Positions 8,933 to 17,493 of a stretch of DNA of 64,000 nt are shown here, in pieces; within the stretch, counting starts at the first letter, position 1; every line of letters begins with the position of its first letter. Origin of the DNA: Paenibacillus sp. FSL H8-0537. GTDB lineage: Bacteria > Bacillota > Bacilli > Paenibacillales > Paenibacillaceae. The notes under the pieces were generated by a model, which saw only the letters and a list, made by a program, of their open reading frames with translations, did no database searches and was not told the DNA's origin. Position numbers and translations under genes: made by a program. The stretch is taken from assembly GCF_038051995.1 (NCBI RefSeq), contig NZ_CP150290.1, forward strand, positions 5,012,001-5,076,000. Reading direction: 5' to 3'.

Positions 8933-9895
8933 CTATTTGCTATGCGATAATTCTGGCGTTGTCATGCGATCGTAGAAATCTACCGCTTTATCCTTGTCTT
9001 CGGAATCGCGAAGCGCCATTGCCGAACGTGGATGCTCGTCCAAAATACCAGTAATCATGTAAGGAATAATGTAACCCCACTCTTCCTTCTCGCGAAGCGG
9101 AATCATGTATTTCTCGATCATATCGAGAACGGGGCGTGTTTTGTATCTTGGGTTTTGCAGTTGGGATACGAGCAGCTCTGTGTTGCAGTTGCCTGCTGCG
9201 CGGCCCATGCCATATACGGATGCATCAAGCAGCTCAACGCCGCCTTCAGCAGCAATAAGCGTATTTGCGAATGCAAGCTGCAAATTGTTATGCATATGCG
9301 CGCCCAGACGCTTGTTTGGAAGATACTTGCGGAATTTTTCCGTCAAGTAGCTTACATCATTCGGTTTCAGGCTACCGTAGGAATCGACGATGTACACAAC
9401 GTCAACAACGCTGTCATTGATCAATTCGAACGCTTCCAGCAGTTGGTTTTCCATTACATTCGACAAGGCCATAATGTTCAGCGTCGTCTCATAACCACGG
9501 TCACTGAATAGTTTAACAAGCTCAAGACCCTTGTCCACATCTTTCGCATAACAAGCGACACGGATTAGATCAAGCAGGCTTTCGCTGCGCGGCAAAATAT
9601 CGTTCTCGTCTACACGGCCTACGTCAACAAGTGCCGACAGCTTTGTAGTTCCTTTATTAGGGATAACCGTTCTGAGAAACTCGTCATCTAGAAAACGCCA
9701 AGGGCCTGCACTTTCTGCACCTTTGAGCAGCTTTGGCGAGTTTTTATAGCCAATTTCCATATAATCAACGCCAGCATCGTTCAGGCTTTTGTACAAGTGC
9801 TGGACAAACTCTACGCTGAAATCCCAGTTGTTTACTAATCCGCCATCGCGAATAGTGCAATCGACGATTTTACAATGACTTGTTTTTGAATTCAT
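8933..9895 (-). CDS. DRE-TIM metallolyase (HMGL-like aldolase domain protein)
   Basis: TIM-barrel protein of 320 residues of the HMG-CoA lyase-like superfamily. Visible marks are the metal-binding start VDCTIRDGGLVNNW (about 11-24), the conserved LGAHMHNNLQLAFAN with the two metal-ligand histidines (about 198-212) and YGMGRAAGNCNTE near the active-site lid. These resemble 4-hydroxy-2-oxovalerate aldolase rather than isopropylmalate synthase, since no regulatory C-terminal domain is present. The partner acetaldehyde dehydrogenase is absent, so a different acceptor or a stand-alone aldolase role is likely. Single gene. Confidence 0.82.
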   Translation of the reverse strand: MNSKTSHCKIVDCTIRDGGLVNNWDFSVEFVQHLYKSLNDAGVDYMEIGYKNSPKLLKGAESAGPWRFLDDEFLRTVIPNKGTTKLSALVDVGRVDENDILPRSESLLDLIRVACYAKDVDKGLELVKLFSDRGYETTLNIMALSNVMENQLLEAFELINDSVVDVVYIVDSYGSLKPNDVSYLTEKFRKYLPNKRLGAHMHNNLQLAFANTLIAAEGGVELLDASVYGMGRAAGNCNTELLVSQLQNPRYKTRPVLDMIEKYMIPLREKEEWGYIIPYMITGILDEHPRSAMALRDSEDKDKAVDFYDRMTTPELSHSK

Positions 9896-10006
9896 GTAAA
9901 GGCTCCTTCTGACTGTACGTCGCTAATCTTTAACATTCATCATACTTGAAATGCCTAGGAAACGCAAAAGAAATTTGCCCATTTCTGCCGCCTCAAATCG
10001 ACCCAT

Positions 10007-11026
10007 TTAGCCACCAAGCAGCTCCTCCGCTTTCGCCTGAAAACGTTCGTGGAATCGCTTGACCGCGGGGATATCCATCTGCTGTCCATTGATTCGGTTA
10101 TAAACTTGCTCATCCGTCGTTGCCAGCACGTCCAAAAACTGCGATACCATTTTTGCTGTTACCGTCTCCGGATGCTCCTTCACCAGCTTTTGATAGCTCG
10201 TCTTCACCTCGCTGAGCAGCCGATACGTTTCCATATCAAATACGGGTGTGTTATTGAGCCCATAAATATACATCGATAAGTAGCTGTTTAAATAAAGCTG
10301 CTCGATTTCCGGGCGCTCTGCTGAATCGGGATACGTTTTAATGTAGGTTTCCGACAATACTGCGCGATTAGCCAGCTTATCCCACGTAATGATCAGCCCC
10401 GCATCCTTCGCTGAAACCTCATTTGATTCTACCGCCCGCAAAAAAATATAATCATTCATCTGCTGCGATACATAATTTTTGTAAACCTTTTGCAATTCAA
10501 AATCAATGATCGGGTAAATGGTGCCCTCTACCATAATCAGCTTGTAGCCGCCCATCAGCTTCGTAATAACAAGCTGCTTCACAGCGGCATCCTGAATTTC
10601 GGCGGCGTTGGAGGCCGTAATCGGCCATTGCTGCTGGAGCAGCACCTCCTGCACATTATTTTCAAAAAAAGCGTCCTGCGTTCGTTCCAGATCATTGTTA
10701 TAATACGCATTCAGCTCGCGTATCATCGTATCCGCCCGCTCTTGTCCAGCCTTTGACATATTCTCGTTCAAGAATGAAACAATTTCGAACGGCTCCTTTG
10801 CATTTTGCACCGTCTGGCGGTATTGCTCCAGCAAATTGTCCTTCTCTTGGGGTGCGCCCTGCACGACTGGCGAAACCTGTGCACCAGCGTGGGATTCCCG
10901 CCGTTCCTCTGTATTTTTATTGTTGCCGCTGCAACCTGCAATGAATAATGCAAATATAAGAACTAAAACATTCCATCTATAGTTACGACTACGCACGTCG
11001 CTATTCACCTCAATCGTCATGTTCAC
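10007..11026 (-). CDS. Putative lipoprotein, function unknown
   Basis: A 339-residue protein with basic N-terminus, hydrophobic segment (about 18-31) and lipobox FIAGCSGN (Cys about 32). The mature part is predicted mostly helical and polar, with no motif I recognise. Similar lipoproteins are common in Paenibacillus and usually unannotated. It stands alone; the start could also be a few codons downstream, because the N-terminal region before the signal (MNMTIEVNSDVRSRNYRW) is longer than usual. Confidence 0.7.
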   Translation of the reverse strand: MNMTIEVNSDVRSRNYRWNVLVLIFALFIAGCSGNNKNTEERRESHAGAQVSPVVQGAPQEKDNLLEQYRQTVQNAKEPFEIVSFLNENMSKAGQERADTMIRELNAYYNNDLERTQDAFFENNVQEVLLQQQWPITASNAAEIQDAAVKQLVITKLMGGYKLIMVEGTIYPIIDFELQKVYKNYVSQQMNDYIFLRAVESNEVSAKDAGLIITWDKLANRAVLSETYIKTYPDSAERPEIEQLYLNSYLSMYIYGLNNTPVFDMETYRLLSEVKTSYQKLVKEHPETVTAKMVSQFLDVLATTDEQVYNRINGQQMDIPAVKRFHERFQAKAEELLGG

Positions 11027-11103
11027 CTGGCCCTCTCACTCTAATAGTATATGCCACATTATCGTCAATATCCAATAGACGCATGAACAGAGCGGAAGTT
11101 ACG

Positions 11104-11145
11104 GCAAAAAAGCGCGGAAGCAGGCCTCCGCGCAAACTTTTTTCA
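11104..11145. terminator. Intrinsic terminator downstream of GTP cyclohydrolase II
   Basis: Seven-base-pair GC stem GCGCGGA/TCCGCGC with an A run on the left (a T run on the minus strand) and a T run on the right. It ends the minus-strand GTP cyclohydrolase gene. Confidence 0.85.
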
Positions 11146-11190
11146 AAACACATCCGTATCCTTAACTTATCTTCAAAATATCTCCTGATC

Positions 11191-11952
11191 TTACAGCGCT
11201 TTGACCTGATTATCCTCATGCTGGGCTTCGGCCGAATAATGCCCTGACTTCACAACCTTTGTTGTCAAATACTTTTCATTGTAGACGGAGGTTTGCCCCC
11301 AAAGCGGAACACGGCGGGCAATATGCATGCCAGCTTCACGAAGCGCCTCCACTTTGCGCGGGTTGTTCGTAATAATCGACACAGGCAACGAGCGAAGCAG
11401 CTTCAAGACAGCAATGGATTCACTGTAATCGCGAGCGTCCTCAGCAAAGCCCAGCTCCAAGTTCGCATCAACTGTATCGAGCCCTTCCTCCTGAAGCAGG
11501 TAAGCCATTGCCTTACTGAACAACCCAATGCCACGGCCTTCATGATTCGCCAAATAAAATAAGGCGCCCGTCCCATGCTCGGTAATCATCCGCATCGACT
11601 GCTTAAGCTGAAAGCCGCAATCACAGCGTTGGCTGCCAAAAATATCGCCCGTATGGCAAATGCTGTGCATACGAATCATCGCATCTTCGCCTTCGGCAAA
11701 ATCGCCATAGACGAGCACGCTGGATTGCTGAAGCTCCGCATAATGCCCCTTCGCCAGCTCGCTGTATAGATCTGTTTCTTCTTGGGCGCTATTTTTCTCA
11801 CGCTTCAGCCAGCTGTACCACTGAAAAATCTTCGTCTCGCCGTCAAGCTCAACCGGAAGCTGAATGGGTCCGACAACGTGGATATCGTGCGAATCGCCTT
11901 CAATTGTTTTTATTTTGTCATTTATAATAGAACGAATGGATGGTTTAATCAT
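11191..11952 (-). CDS. ribA: GTP cyclohydrolase II (stand-alone)
   Basis: First enzyme of riboflavin synthesis: opens GTP to diaminohydroxy-phosphoribosylamino-pyrimidine with release of formate and pyrophosphate. Zinc ligands C99, C110 and C112 are visible in the stretch CHTGDIFGSQRCDC, and NHEGRGIGLFSKAMAYLLQEEG is the GTP-binding/catalytic segment. At 253 residues it carries about 70 extra N-terminal residues relative to E. coli RibA and lacks the DHBP synthase domain of typical Bacillus RibBA, so it is probably a second, accessory copy. No FMN riboswitch precedes it; the divergent HxlR regulator is a candidate controller. Confidence 0.9.
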   Translation of the reverse strand: MIKPSIRSIINDKIKTIEGDSHDIHVVGPIQLPVELDGETKIFQWYSWLKREKNSAQEETDLYSELAKGHYAELQQSSVLVYGDFAEGEDAMIRMHSICHTGDIFGSQRCDCGFQLKQSMRMITEHGTGALFYLANHEGRGIGLFSKAMAYLLQEEGLDTVDANLELGFAEDARDYSESIAVLKLLRSLPVSIITNNPRKVEALREAGMHIARRVPLWGQTSVYNEKYLTTKVVKSGHYSAEAQHEDNQVKAL

Positions 11953-12152
11953 TAGTGTGCACCTTCTTCATCTGTATTTGATATAATAGGTTGAAAGGCT
12001 AAGCTTCATCTGCTATAAATGCACCTTGCCTTATTAATAATCATAGGGGAACAAGTTTTCGCTTACCATTAGTAACTAATTATATATTCGAAATTCTATT
12101 ACGTCAAGTTATGAGCGTTCAAAAAGTTTGCTTGTATATAAATAATATTAAA

Positions 12153-12167
12153 GCTATACTTAATAGC
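12153..12167. promoter_or_regulatory. Candidate operator palindrome before HxlR gene
   Basis: GCTAT-N5-ATAGC lies just upstream of the HxlR start in the divergent region with ribA. It fits the size of HxlR/MarR-type sites, but the assignment is inference. Confidence 0.4.
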
Positions 12168-12189
12168 AAGTTATAATGAGGTGATCTAC

Positions 12190-12516
12190 ATGGAGAAATC
12201 CGGGCTTTGTCCGCGCCTGCACAAAGGAATGGACATTATAAGCAAACGATGGACCGGCTTGATTATTTATCAGTTGCTGTCCGGGCCGCAGCGCTTCAGC
12301 TGCATTCAAGGTGCCCTTCCCATTAGCGGCAGACTGCTGTCTGAGCGGCTCAAGGATCTTGAAAATGAGGGAATTGTAAGCCGCGCCGTCTTTCCAGACA
12401 TTCCAGTTCGCATCGAATATTCGCTTACCGAAAAGGGACACGCACTGGAGCCGGTCATTCGCGAATTGCAGCAATGGTCATCCGATTGGGTAGCGCCTAT
12501 GTCCATATCCAAGTAA
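12190..12516 (+). CDS. HxlR-family transcriptional regulator
   Basis: Winged-helix repressor/activator of 108 residues from ATG 12190, chosen because GAGGTGATCTAC gives it a well-placed ribosome site; a GTG at 12181 lies inside that site. Family marks: CPRLHKGMDIISKRWTGLIIYQLL, then the recognition region ISGRLLSERLKDLENEGIVSRAVF and wing VRIEYSLTEKGHAL. The single Cys7 near the start recalls redox-sensing members such as YodB/HypR, in which an N-terminal Cys senses quinones or thiol stress. It is divergent from ribA, a likely target. Confidence 0.92.
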   Translation: MEKSGLCPRLHKGMDIISKRWTGLIIYQLLSGPQRFSCIQGALPISGRLLSERLKDLENEGIVSRAVFPDIPVRIEYSLTEKGHALEPVIRELQQWSSDWVAPMSISK

Positions 12517-12532
12517 AAAGATAACGAAGCAG

Positions 12533-12563
12533 CCTCGGCCCTTAACAAGGCCGAGGTTGTTTT
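12533..12563 (+). terminator. Intrinsic terminator after HxlR gene
   Basis: Perfect eight-pair stem CCTCGGCC/GGCCGAGG with an 8-base loop, then TTGTTTT. Confidence 0.9.
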
Positions 12564-12716
12564 GCGTTTCCGGAGCGGGGACGCTTCGCGGAATTATAGC
12601 AATCTACTATTAACGTCTAGTACCCTCTATCAGTAGGCCACATATACATATATTATTCATATCTCCCCATGATAATCGTCCTCTTATACATGATCACTAG
12701 AAAGGAGGAAACCCGA

Positions 12717-12893
12717 TTGCTTACGATCTTCATTATTTGCTCGTCAGGCCTGTCCCTCTATTTCATTCTCAAGCCTCCTCCACCGATCAAACAGCCTACT
12801 ATTATATCTCTATCCTCTACGGCAGCCGATATACGCTATGAAAGCAGCCGCGTAGAAGCCGCTCAGCATAATGCAGCTGCCGCAAACGAATAA
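12717..12893 (+). CDS. Small single-span membrane protein (58 aa)
   Basis: The TTG at 12717 sits seven bases after AAAGGAGG, the strongest ribosome site in this stretch; the upstream ATG at 12669 has none. The product has one N-terminal hydrophobic helix (LLTIFIICSSGLSLYFIL), a Pro run (KPPPP) and an Ala-rich polar tail. It lies 51 bp before the ArsB-like permease and may be co-transcribed with it. No family recognised. Confidence 0.5.
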   Translation: MLTIFIICSSGLSLYFILKPPPPIKQPTIISLSSTAADIRYESSRVEAAQHNAAAANE

Positions 12894-12944
12894 CCCTTTT
12901 CTGCTTCACTATGAATTTAACCAAGAATTCGAGGTGATTAACAT

Positions 12945-14309
12945 TTGATCTCGCTACCTTCCATTATCGTTTCCCTGTTTGCCTTCCTCTTCACGATCTT
13001 GCTCATTTTGTGGCGTCCCAGAGGACTGAATGAAGCCATTCCTGCTACGTTTGGCGCCATACTCGTCCTATTGAGCGGAGTCGTCTCGTTGACGGACCTG
13101 GCGCATATTAGCGCCACCGTTAGTGGAGCAGCCATCACCATTATGGCGACGATCGTAATGGCAATCGTGCTGGAGAGCTTTGGCTTCTTTATCTGGGCTG
13201 CCGAAGGGCTTGCCATTCGAGCACGTGGCTCAGGACTCAGATTGTTCTGGTATGTAAACCTGATGTGTTTTCTGATGACGCTATTTTTCAACAATGACGG
13301 CAGCATTCTTATCACGACCCCGATTTTGCTCATTATGCTGCATCACATGGGACTGAAAAATCACCAAAAAATTCCATACCTGCTTTCAGGAGCATTAATC
13401 GCTACCGCCTCCAGCGCCCCAATCGGAGTAAGCAATATTGTAAATCTGATTGCGCTGAAAATCGTCGGCATGGATTTGTACATGCATACCGTCATGATGT
13501 TTATCCCCGCTACAATTGGTCTGCTGCTGCTCAGCCTGCTGCTGTTCTTCTACTTTTACCATCAGCTTCCCCGGCAAGTCCCCCATACGATTACAATTGT
13601 CCCTATTCAATCTGGCTACCATCCTTTACTCACACCTAACGGAAGCAAGCCTGCATATCCCAAATACAGCAGCCGCTTTATGAAATTGATTCTGCTTTTC
13701 GTCTTCTCTGTCCGGCTAAGCTTATTTGCTGCCTCCTATTTGCATATCCCCGTTGAGTGGGTCGCTGTTTTCGGCTCCCTGCTGCTCCTTAGTTGGCGCT
13801 GGGTTTACTTGAAAATGCCGCCGAACGACATTTTGCGTAAAATTCCGTGGCATATACTCATTTTCGCCTTCGCCATGTATATCATTATTTATGGCCTGCA
13901 CAATATTGGTCTGACGCAATTACTCGTGCAGGTGTTCGAGCCGCTTGTCATGGGAAGCCTGATGAATGCAAGCATTTTAATCGGAGGGCTTGTCTCCGCC
14001 ATGTCTACACTTGTCAACAATCACCCCGCGCTCATGATCGGCACGATCACCCTCACGGAAATGAACCTCGATCCGCTTTCACTCAAAATCGCCTACCTCG
14101 CCAGCGTCATTGGGAGCGATATTGGCTCACTCATTTTACCGATAGGCACGCTAGCCTCGCTCATTTGGATGAATCTTGTACAGAAAGCCAAGGTAAAAAT
14201 CAATTGGATGGATTATGTCAAAGTAACGATTGTCGTCATTCCGCCTGTTCTGCTGTTTACTCTCGTTATTCTTGCTTTATGGGTTGGCTGGATCTTCCCT
14301 ATGCATTAA
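12945..14309 (+). CDS. ArsB/NhaD-type (ion transporter superfamily) permease
   Basis: Membrane transporter of 454 residues with about eleven to twelve spans. TTG start at 12945 after GAGGTGATTAACA. The conserved repeat elements NNDGSILITTPILLIM and NNHPALMIGTITL, and the motif SDIGSLILPIGTLASLIW, are those of the ArsB arsenite efflux/SLC13-like ion transporter superfamily. No arsR, arsC or arsA is nearby, so arsenite may not be the substrate; a dicarboxylate or another anion is possible. A terminator follows. Confidence 0.82.
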   Translation: MISLPSIIVSLFAFLFTILLILWRPRGLNEAIPATFGAILVLLSGVVSLTDLAHISATVSGAAITIMATIVMAIVLESFGFFIWAAEGLAIRARGSGLRLFWYVNLMCFLMTLFFNNDGSILITTPILLIMLHHMGLKNHQKIPYLLSGALIATASSAPIGVSNIVNLIALKIVGMDLYMHTVMMFIPATIGLLLLSLLLFFYFYHQLPRQVPHTITIVPIQSGYHPLLTPNGSKPAYPKYSSRFMKLILLFVFSVRLSLFAASYLHIPVEWVAVFGSLLLLSWRWVYLKMPPNDILRKIPWHILIFAFAMYIIIYGLHNIGLTQLLVQVFEPLVMGSLMNASILIGGLVSAMSTLVNNHPALMIGTITLTEMNLDPLSLKIAYLASVIGSDIGSLILPIGTLASLIWMNLVQKAKVKINWMDYVKVTIVVIPPVLLFTLVILALWVGWIFPMH

Positions 14310-14383
14310 CTCACGACAACTTCTACATGAGCGGTCAGTTCACCATTAACTGCTGTACTCATAATTCAGCAGTTATTTCTGCA

Positions 14384-14426
14384 GAAAACGAGTGTTGCCG
14401 CCAAATAACGGCAGCGCTCGTTTTCA
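14384..14426 (+). terminator. Intrinsic terminator after ArsB-like gene
   Basis: GAAAACGAG...TGCCG loop CGGCA...CTCGTTTTC, a long stem ending in a T run. Confidence 0.85.
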
Positions 14427-14530
14427 CTTGAGGCAGCAGCATTTTTTTATTTTACTGCTAAAAGGTTTACAAATGAGCCATTAAGGTTTAATATATATCC
14501 CTAGCCGAATTCTGGCACTCTATTATTAAT

Positions 14531-14672
14531 CGCTTAATTTTTCAATTGAAAAAGCGGGGGAACCAACGACGTGATTGAAGCGACAGCTTGAATCGCAAGG
14601 GGTGAATCCGGTGCCTTCGCGCACTGGTAGGGCAGCTCTCTGGCCCGAATCCGACAGCTAACTCCGTAAGCG
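14531..14672 (+). promoter_or_regulatory. c-di-AMP riboswitch (ydaO/yuaA type)
   Basis: The closing helix CGCTTA (14531-14536) pairs with TAAGCG (14667-14672). Inside are the conserved segments GGGGGAACCAA, GGGGTGAATCC, GTAGGGCAGCTC and CCCGAATCCGACAGCTAAC, the pseudo-symmetric c-di-AMP aptamer signature. c-di-AMP binding normally turns expression off, usually of potassium transport, osmolyte or wall-hydrolase genes. No terminator is seen before the downstream ribosome site at about 14678, which begins only six bases past the aptamer, so control may act on translation initiation. Confidence 0.92.
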
Positions 14673-14691
14673 AACGTGAGGAGAGATGAAT

Positions 14692-15111
14692 ATGATTGTC
14701 CTTCATGCGCCGGACGCTCCGCCTAAGGCGAAGCACGCAATGAAGCTTACGGTCAAGCGCATTGAGCTGTTTGTCATTCCAGCACTCAATGTAGACGCCG
14801 CTGGAAACCGTGCCTGCTTGCGGGTAACGACGGACAAAGGCATTGGCTTTGGCGAGACTTTTGTAGACGAAATGGAACGCCCTAACGATTGGGGCCTGTG
14901 GTGCAGCACGCTGAGCAGCTTTATCGGCACCTTGTCCATAACAGGCCGTTCGCTTCGGAGCGAGCAAGCTGATCAACACAGTGTGTACAACCTGTTCGAT
15001 CACGCCATTCACCATCTCAAACACTGGACGGCAGAAATTGAACCGGATGACAACACTTCCGAGGAACCTATTTTACTTAACCGCTCGTTATTCTATCTTT
15101 CTATTTTTTAG
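14692..15111 (+). CDS. Short protein resembling the N-terminal cap of the enolase superfamily, under c-di-AMP control
   Basis: About 139 residues from ATG 14692, preferred to the ATG at 14686 because GAGGAG then has eight bases of spacing. Residues about 15-60 (MKLTVKRIELFVIPALN and RACLRVTTDKGIGFGETFV) resemble the capping domain of mandelate racemase/muconate lactonizing enzymes, but the catalytic barrel is absent and a stop is reached soon after. The rest (WGLWCSTLSSFIG, DHAIHHLKHW) is unfamiliar. It may be a true small protein or a truncated enolase-type gene that kept its riboswitch. Function unknown. Confidence 0.55.
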   Translation: MIVLHAPDAPPKAKHAMKLTVKRIELFVIPALNVDAAGNRACLRVTTDKGIGFGETFVDEMERPNDWGLWCSTLSSFIGTLSITGRSLRSEQADQHSVYNLFDHAIHHLKHWTAEIEPDDNTSEEPILLNRSLFYLSIF

Positions 15112-15134
15112 CCTATTTTGGATCGACCTGACAC

Positions 15135-15183
15135 AAAGGAACCTTCCCCGCCATGATTCAGCTGGCGGAAAGGTTCCTTTTTT
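15135..15183 (+). terminator. Intrinsic terminator
   Basis: Arms AAAGGAACCTT and AAGGTTCCTTT with an additional CCGCCA/TGGCGG pairing inside and a T6 tail. Confidence 0.9.
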
Positions 15184-15273
15184 ATCGGCTGCTTGTTCTC
15201 CTATGGAAAGAAAATAAAGTTTTAGTTCCAGATAGGAAGAATGGCGGGCTATTGATAGGTTATATAAATGTGT

Positions 15274-15303
15274 TGACATCAAAGTAATTAGGAACCATAC
15301 TAT
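15274..15303 (+). promoter_or_regulatory. Probable sigma-A promoter of the marR gene
   Basis: TTGACA at 15274-15279 and TACTAT at 15298-15303, with a slightly long spacer. It puts the start of transcription close to the ATG at 15308, so the message may have almost no leader, or translation begins further in. Confidence 0.5.
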
Positions 15304-15307
15304 ATAT

Positions 15308-15874
15308 ATGAACAACAATAATAAAATAATAAATGACATTGACGCTATTCCTTCACTAGTACAATCCAAGCGTCAGATTGATCGCTATAACCTAGACATA
15401 GACGCGCAGGCTATACTCGTCGCGTCTAGACTAATGGCAGCGGGAGTCAAGCTTGGACATGCCTCGGAGATTCATTTCTCTAGATTCGGTTTATCAACAA
15501 GTCGATATCGTTTATTGGCAGATCTTGAAGATAACGAAGGAGAAGAATTGCCTTCGCAATTAGCGGAGCATCTAGGCGTTACACGTGCTACAGTGACAGG
15601 TCTTATCGACACCCTGGAACGAGATGGGCTAGTATCTCGGAGATCAAGCTCAGATGATGGGCGTCAGAGATCGGTCATATTGACGGAAGCAGGAGCGAAG
15701 AAGCTTCGTGAAATGGCTCCTGAGCATTTCGCTCGGTTGGAAGCAATGGTGGGCTTGCTCAATATCGATGAGCGCAGCGTATTTCTCGACTTGCTAGGCC
15801 GAGTTACACAAGGCATCTCAGCTCTTACGGGCGAACTAGGCTCGAATCCAAAGGGAAACATCAGTAATGATTAG
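15308..15874 (+). CDS. MarR-family transcriptional regulator
   Basis: Winged-helix repressor of up to 188 residues. The DNA-binding core is clear: LPSQLAEHLGVTRATVTGLIDTLERDGLVSRRSSSDDGRQRSVILTEAG (quoted in parts: recognition helix TRATVTGLIDTLER, wing DDGRQRSVILTEAG). The ATG at 15308 has no ribosome site and the first 30-40 residues exceed the usual MarR length, so a later start is possible. Two genes follow on the same strand (membrane protein and NmrA-like protein) and are its likely targets. Confidence 0.9.
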   Translation: MNNNNKIINDIDAIPSLVQSKRQIDRYNLDIDAQAILVASRLMAAGVKLGHASEIHFSRFGLSTSRYRLLADLEDNEGEELPSQLAEHLGVTRATVTGLIDTLERDGLVSRRSSSDDGRQRSVILTEAGAKKLREMAPEHFARLEAMVGLLNIDERSVFLDLLGRVTQGISALTGELGSNPKGNISND

Positions 15875-15875
15875 A

Positions 15876-15903
15876 ATGGGCTAGTAAAGCTAGCCTATTT
15901 TTA
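15876..15903 (+). terminator. Weak terminator or attenuator after marR
   Basis: GGGCTAG-TAAAG-CTAGCC followed by TATTTTTAT. The stem is short, so read-through into the next two genes is plausible. Confidence 0.5.
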
Positions 15904-15981
15904 TCCTTATATAGTTAGGACGCTAATTATATTTCACTGAAAGCAATCGTTGAACGATATCAAGGAAGAGGGAGCAGCTAA

Positions 15982-16485
15982 ATGAACAAGATGAAATACC
16001 CGAATCAGACAGATGCTGTTTACGGCATCAAGACTACGAGTTCCAAGAAAAAGATTTTTATACTGTGGCGTGAAGTTGTCATGGCCTATGCTGCTCCTGC
16101 CAGCATGGCAGGTATCGGGGGATTGGTTACTGCCGATAGGGGTCTTCAAATAGGGGCATTGACCACAATCGGTGGTGCATCGGCCTTGATGGCCTTAATG
16201 ATTGGCCTTTTGTTGCGCAGCCGAGTGGGCCGTATACGATGGGTCATCAATGCACCTCACTTGGTTGTGGTAGGGATGTTCGCATTGGCCGGGTCCTTGT
16301 TTGGCCTATACGCCGCATGGTTGACATCTGTTTTACTAGAATTTATGAATCCGAGCCATCACTTGGCCTGGGTCGGTCGTGTCTGGACCGATTTCCCATT
16401 ATCTGGTTTCATAGCAAGCACGATAGTGACATGGCGGTGGCGTCTTGCCGCCACAACTCATTTTTCAACCAAAAGGAGAAGATAA
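15982..16485 (+). CDS. Multi-pass membrane protein, function unknown
   Basis: A 167-residue protein with a cytosolic N-terminus and about four hydrophobic segments (near 35-55, 60-75, 85-110, 135-150). The ribosome site is AAGGAAGAGGGAGCAGCTAA. No conserved motif is recognised. Its stop is only 2 bp before the NmrA-like start at 16488, so the pair is co-transcribed and probably translationally linked; a membrane partner for a redox or stress response under MarR control is a guess. Confidence 0.7.
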   Translation: MNKMKYPNQTDAVYGIKTTSSKKKIFILWREVVMAYAAPASMAGIGGLVTADRGLQIGALTTIGGASALMALMIGLLLRSRVGRIRWVINAPHLVVVGMFALAGSLFGLYAAWLTSVLLEFMNPSHHLAWVGRVWTDFPLSGFIASTIVTWRWRLAATTHFSTKRRR

Positions 16486-16487
16486 AA

Positions 16488-17354
16488 ATGATAGTTATTA
16501 TGGGAGCAACAGGTACGATAGGAAGTGCGCTTTTGAAACGTTTAGTTGATCTTGGCGTACCCGCCAAGGCGCTGAGCAGAGAGCCAGAGAAGCTGCGTGA
16601 TCAGATCGGAGAAAAAGGCCGATCGACTATCATGGTCGCATCGGCGGATGCTTCCGACCCCGAATCGCTGCGCCGCGCGTTTACAGGTGCTAGCCAGCTC
16701 TTCCTTGCCATGTCCAACAGTCCGAGACAAATCGAATTGGAAACTTCAATCATTCAGCTTGCCGCAGAATCTGGAATCAAACATATCGTAAAAATATCCA
16801 GCCCTGCCTTTGAGCACAGCTCGCCAGTGGCAGTGGCGGGCTGGCATCAAGAAATCGAGAAAACGCTGAGGGAATCGAGTCTCACCCACACCGTGCTGCG
16901 CCCTTATGCGTTCATGCAAAACTTGCTGCGCCTTGCACCAACGATCACAACCCAAAATGTTTTCTTCGGCTCCATGGGCGATTCACCGTGTAACTTCATT
17001 GACTGTCGCGATATCGCAGATGTTGCCGCAGAGGTTCTTACCAATCGCAAGATATCAGGCCAAATATATACGCTTACTGGTTCGGAAATTTTCAATTATC
17101 CCCAGATCGCGAGTCAACTATCTGCCCTGCTTAATCGGCCAATAAGCTACATCAACATGGAACCACAAGTACTGCTTCGCAATCTTATCGAGCATGGGAA
17201 TATGCCTCCTTGGCTCGCGCACCATGTTGTGGAAATTCAAACCATGTCTACGGTGGTGCCAGAAATTCCAAATGATACTGTGCAGCGCTTGCTCGGCAGA
17301 GAGCCACGAACGCTAGAGGCCTTTCTGCATGAGTATGTTGAACATTTCCGGTAG
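16488..17354 (+). CDS. NmrA-like NAD(P)-binding protein (atypical SDR)
   Basis: A 288-residue Rossmann-fold protein from ATG 16488, which follows AAAAGGAGAAGATAAAA. The nucleotide-binding motif GATGTIGSALLKRL lies at residues 6-19; QLFLAMSNSPRQ, HIVKISSPAFE and TVLRPYAFMQNLLRLAP match the NmrA/YtfG/QOR2 branch, which either reduces quinones or senses NAD(P) ratio. The canonical YxxxK catalytic pair is lacking, as is normal for NmrA-type proteins. Third member of the marR group; the association with MarR suggests a response to quinone or electrophile stress. Confidence 0.88.
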   Translation: MIVIMGATGTIGSALLKRLVDLGVPAKALSREPEKLRDQIGEKGRSTIMVASADASDPESLRRAFTGASQLFLAMSNSPRQIELETSIIQLAAESGIKHIVKISSPAFEHSSPVAVAGWHQEIEKTLRESSLTHTVLRPYAFMQNLLRLAPTITTQNVFFGSMGDSPCNFIDCRDIADVAAEVLTNRKISGQIYTLTGSEIFNYPQIASQLSALLNRPISYINMEPQVLLRNLIEHGNMPPWLAHHVVEIQTMSTVVPEIPNDTVQRLLGREPRTLEAFLHEYVEHFR

Positions 17355-17493
17355 AGGCGGAGTCCACCTATTATGAAATTTCCGCCTTACTCAGACTCAT
17401 GAATTCGCAGAATTTCATCCAGTCGTTAAATCATTTTCGGTCTACAACTTTATTTTTCAGTTTTATTTTTCAGTCCAATACTTTATTTCCACC

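Noticed and set aside
11010..11219. Minus-strand 69-codon frame overlapping both ribA and the lipoprotein gene
   Set aside because: It crosses a strong terminator and has no ribosome site.
12945..14309. Arsenic resistance operon
   Set aside because: Only the permease resembles ArsB; no arsR, arsC, arsA or acr3 is present, so a complete ars system is not claimed.
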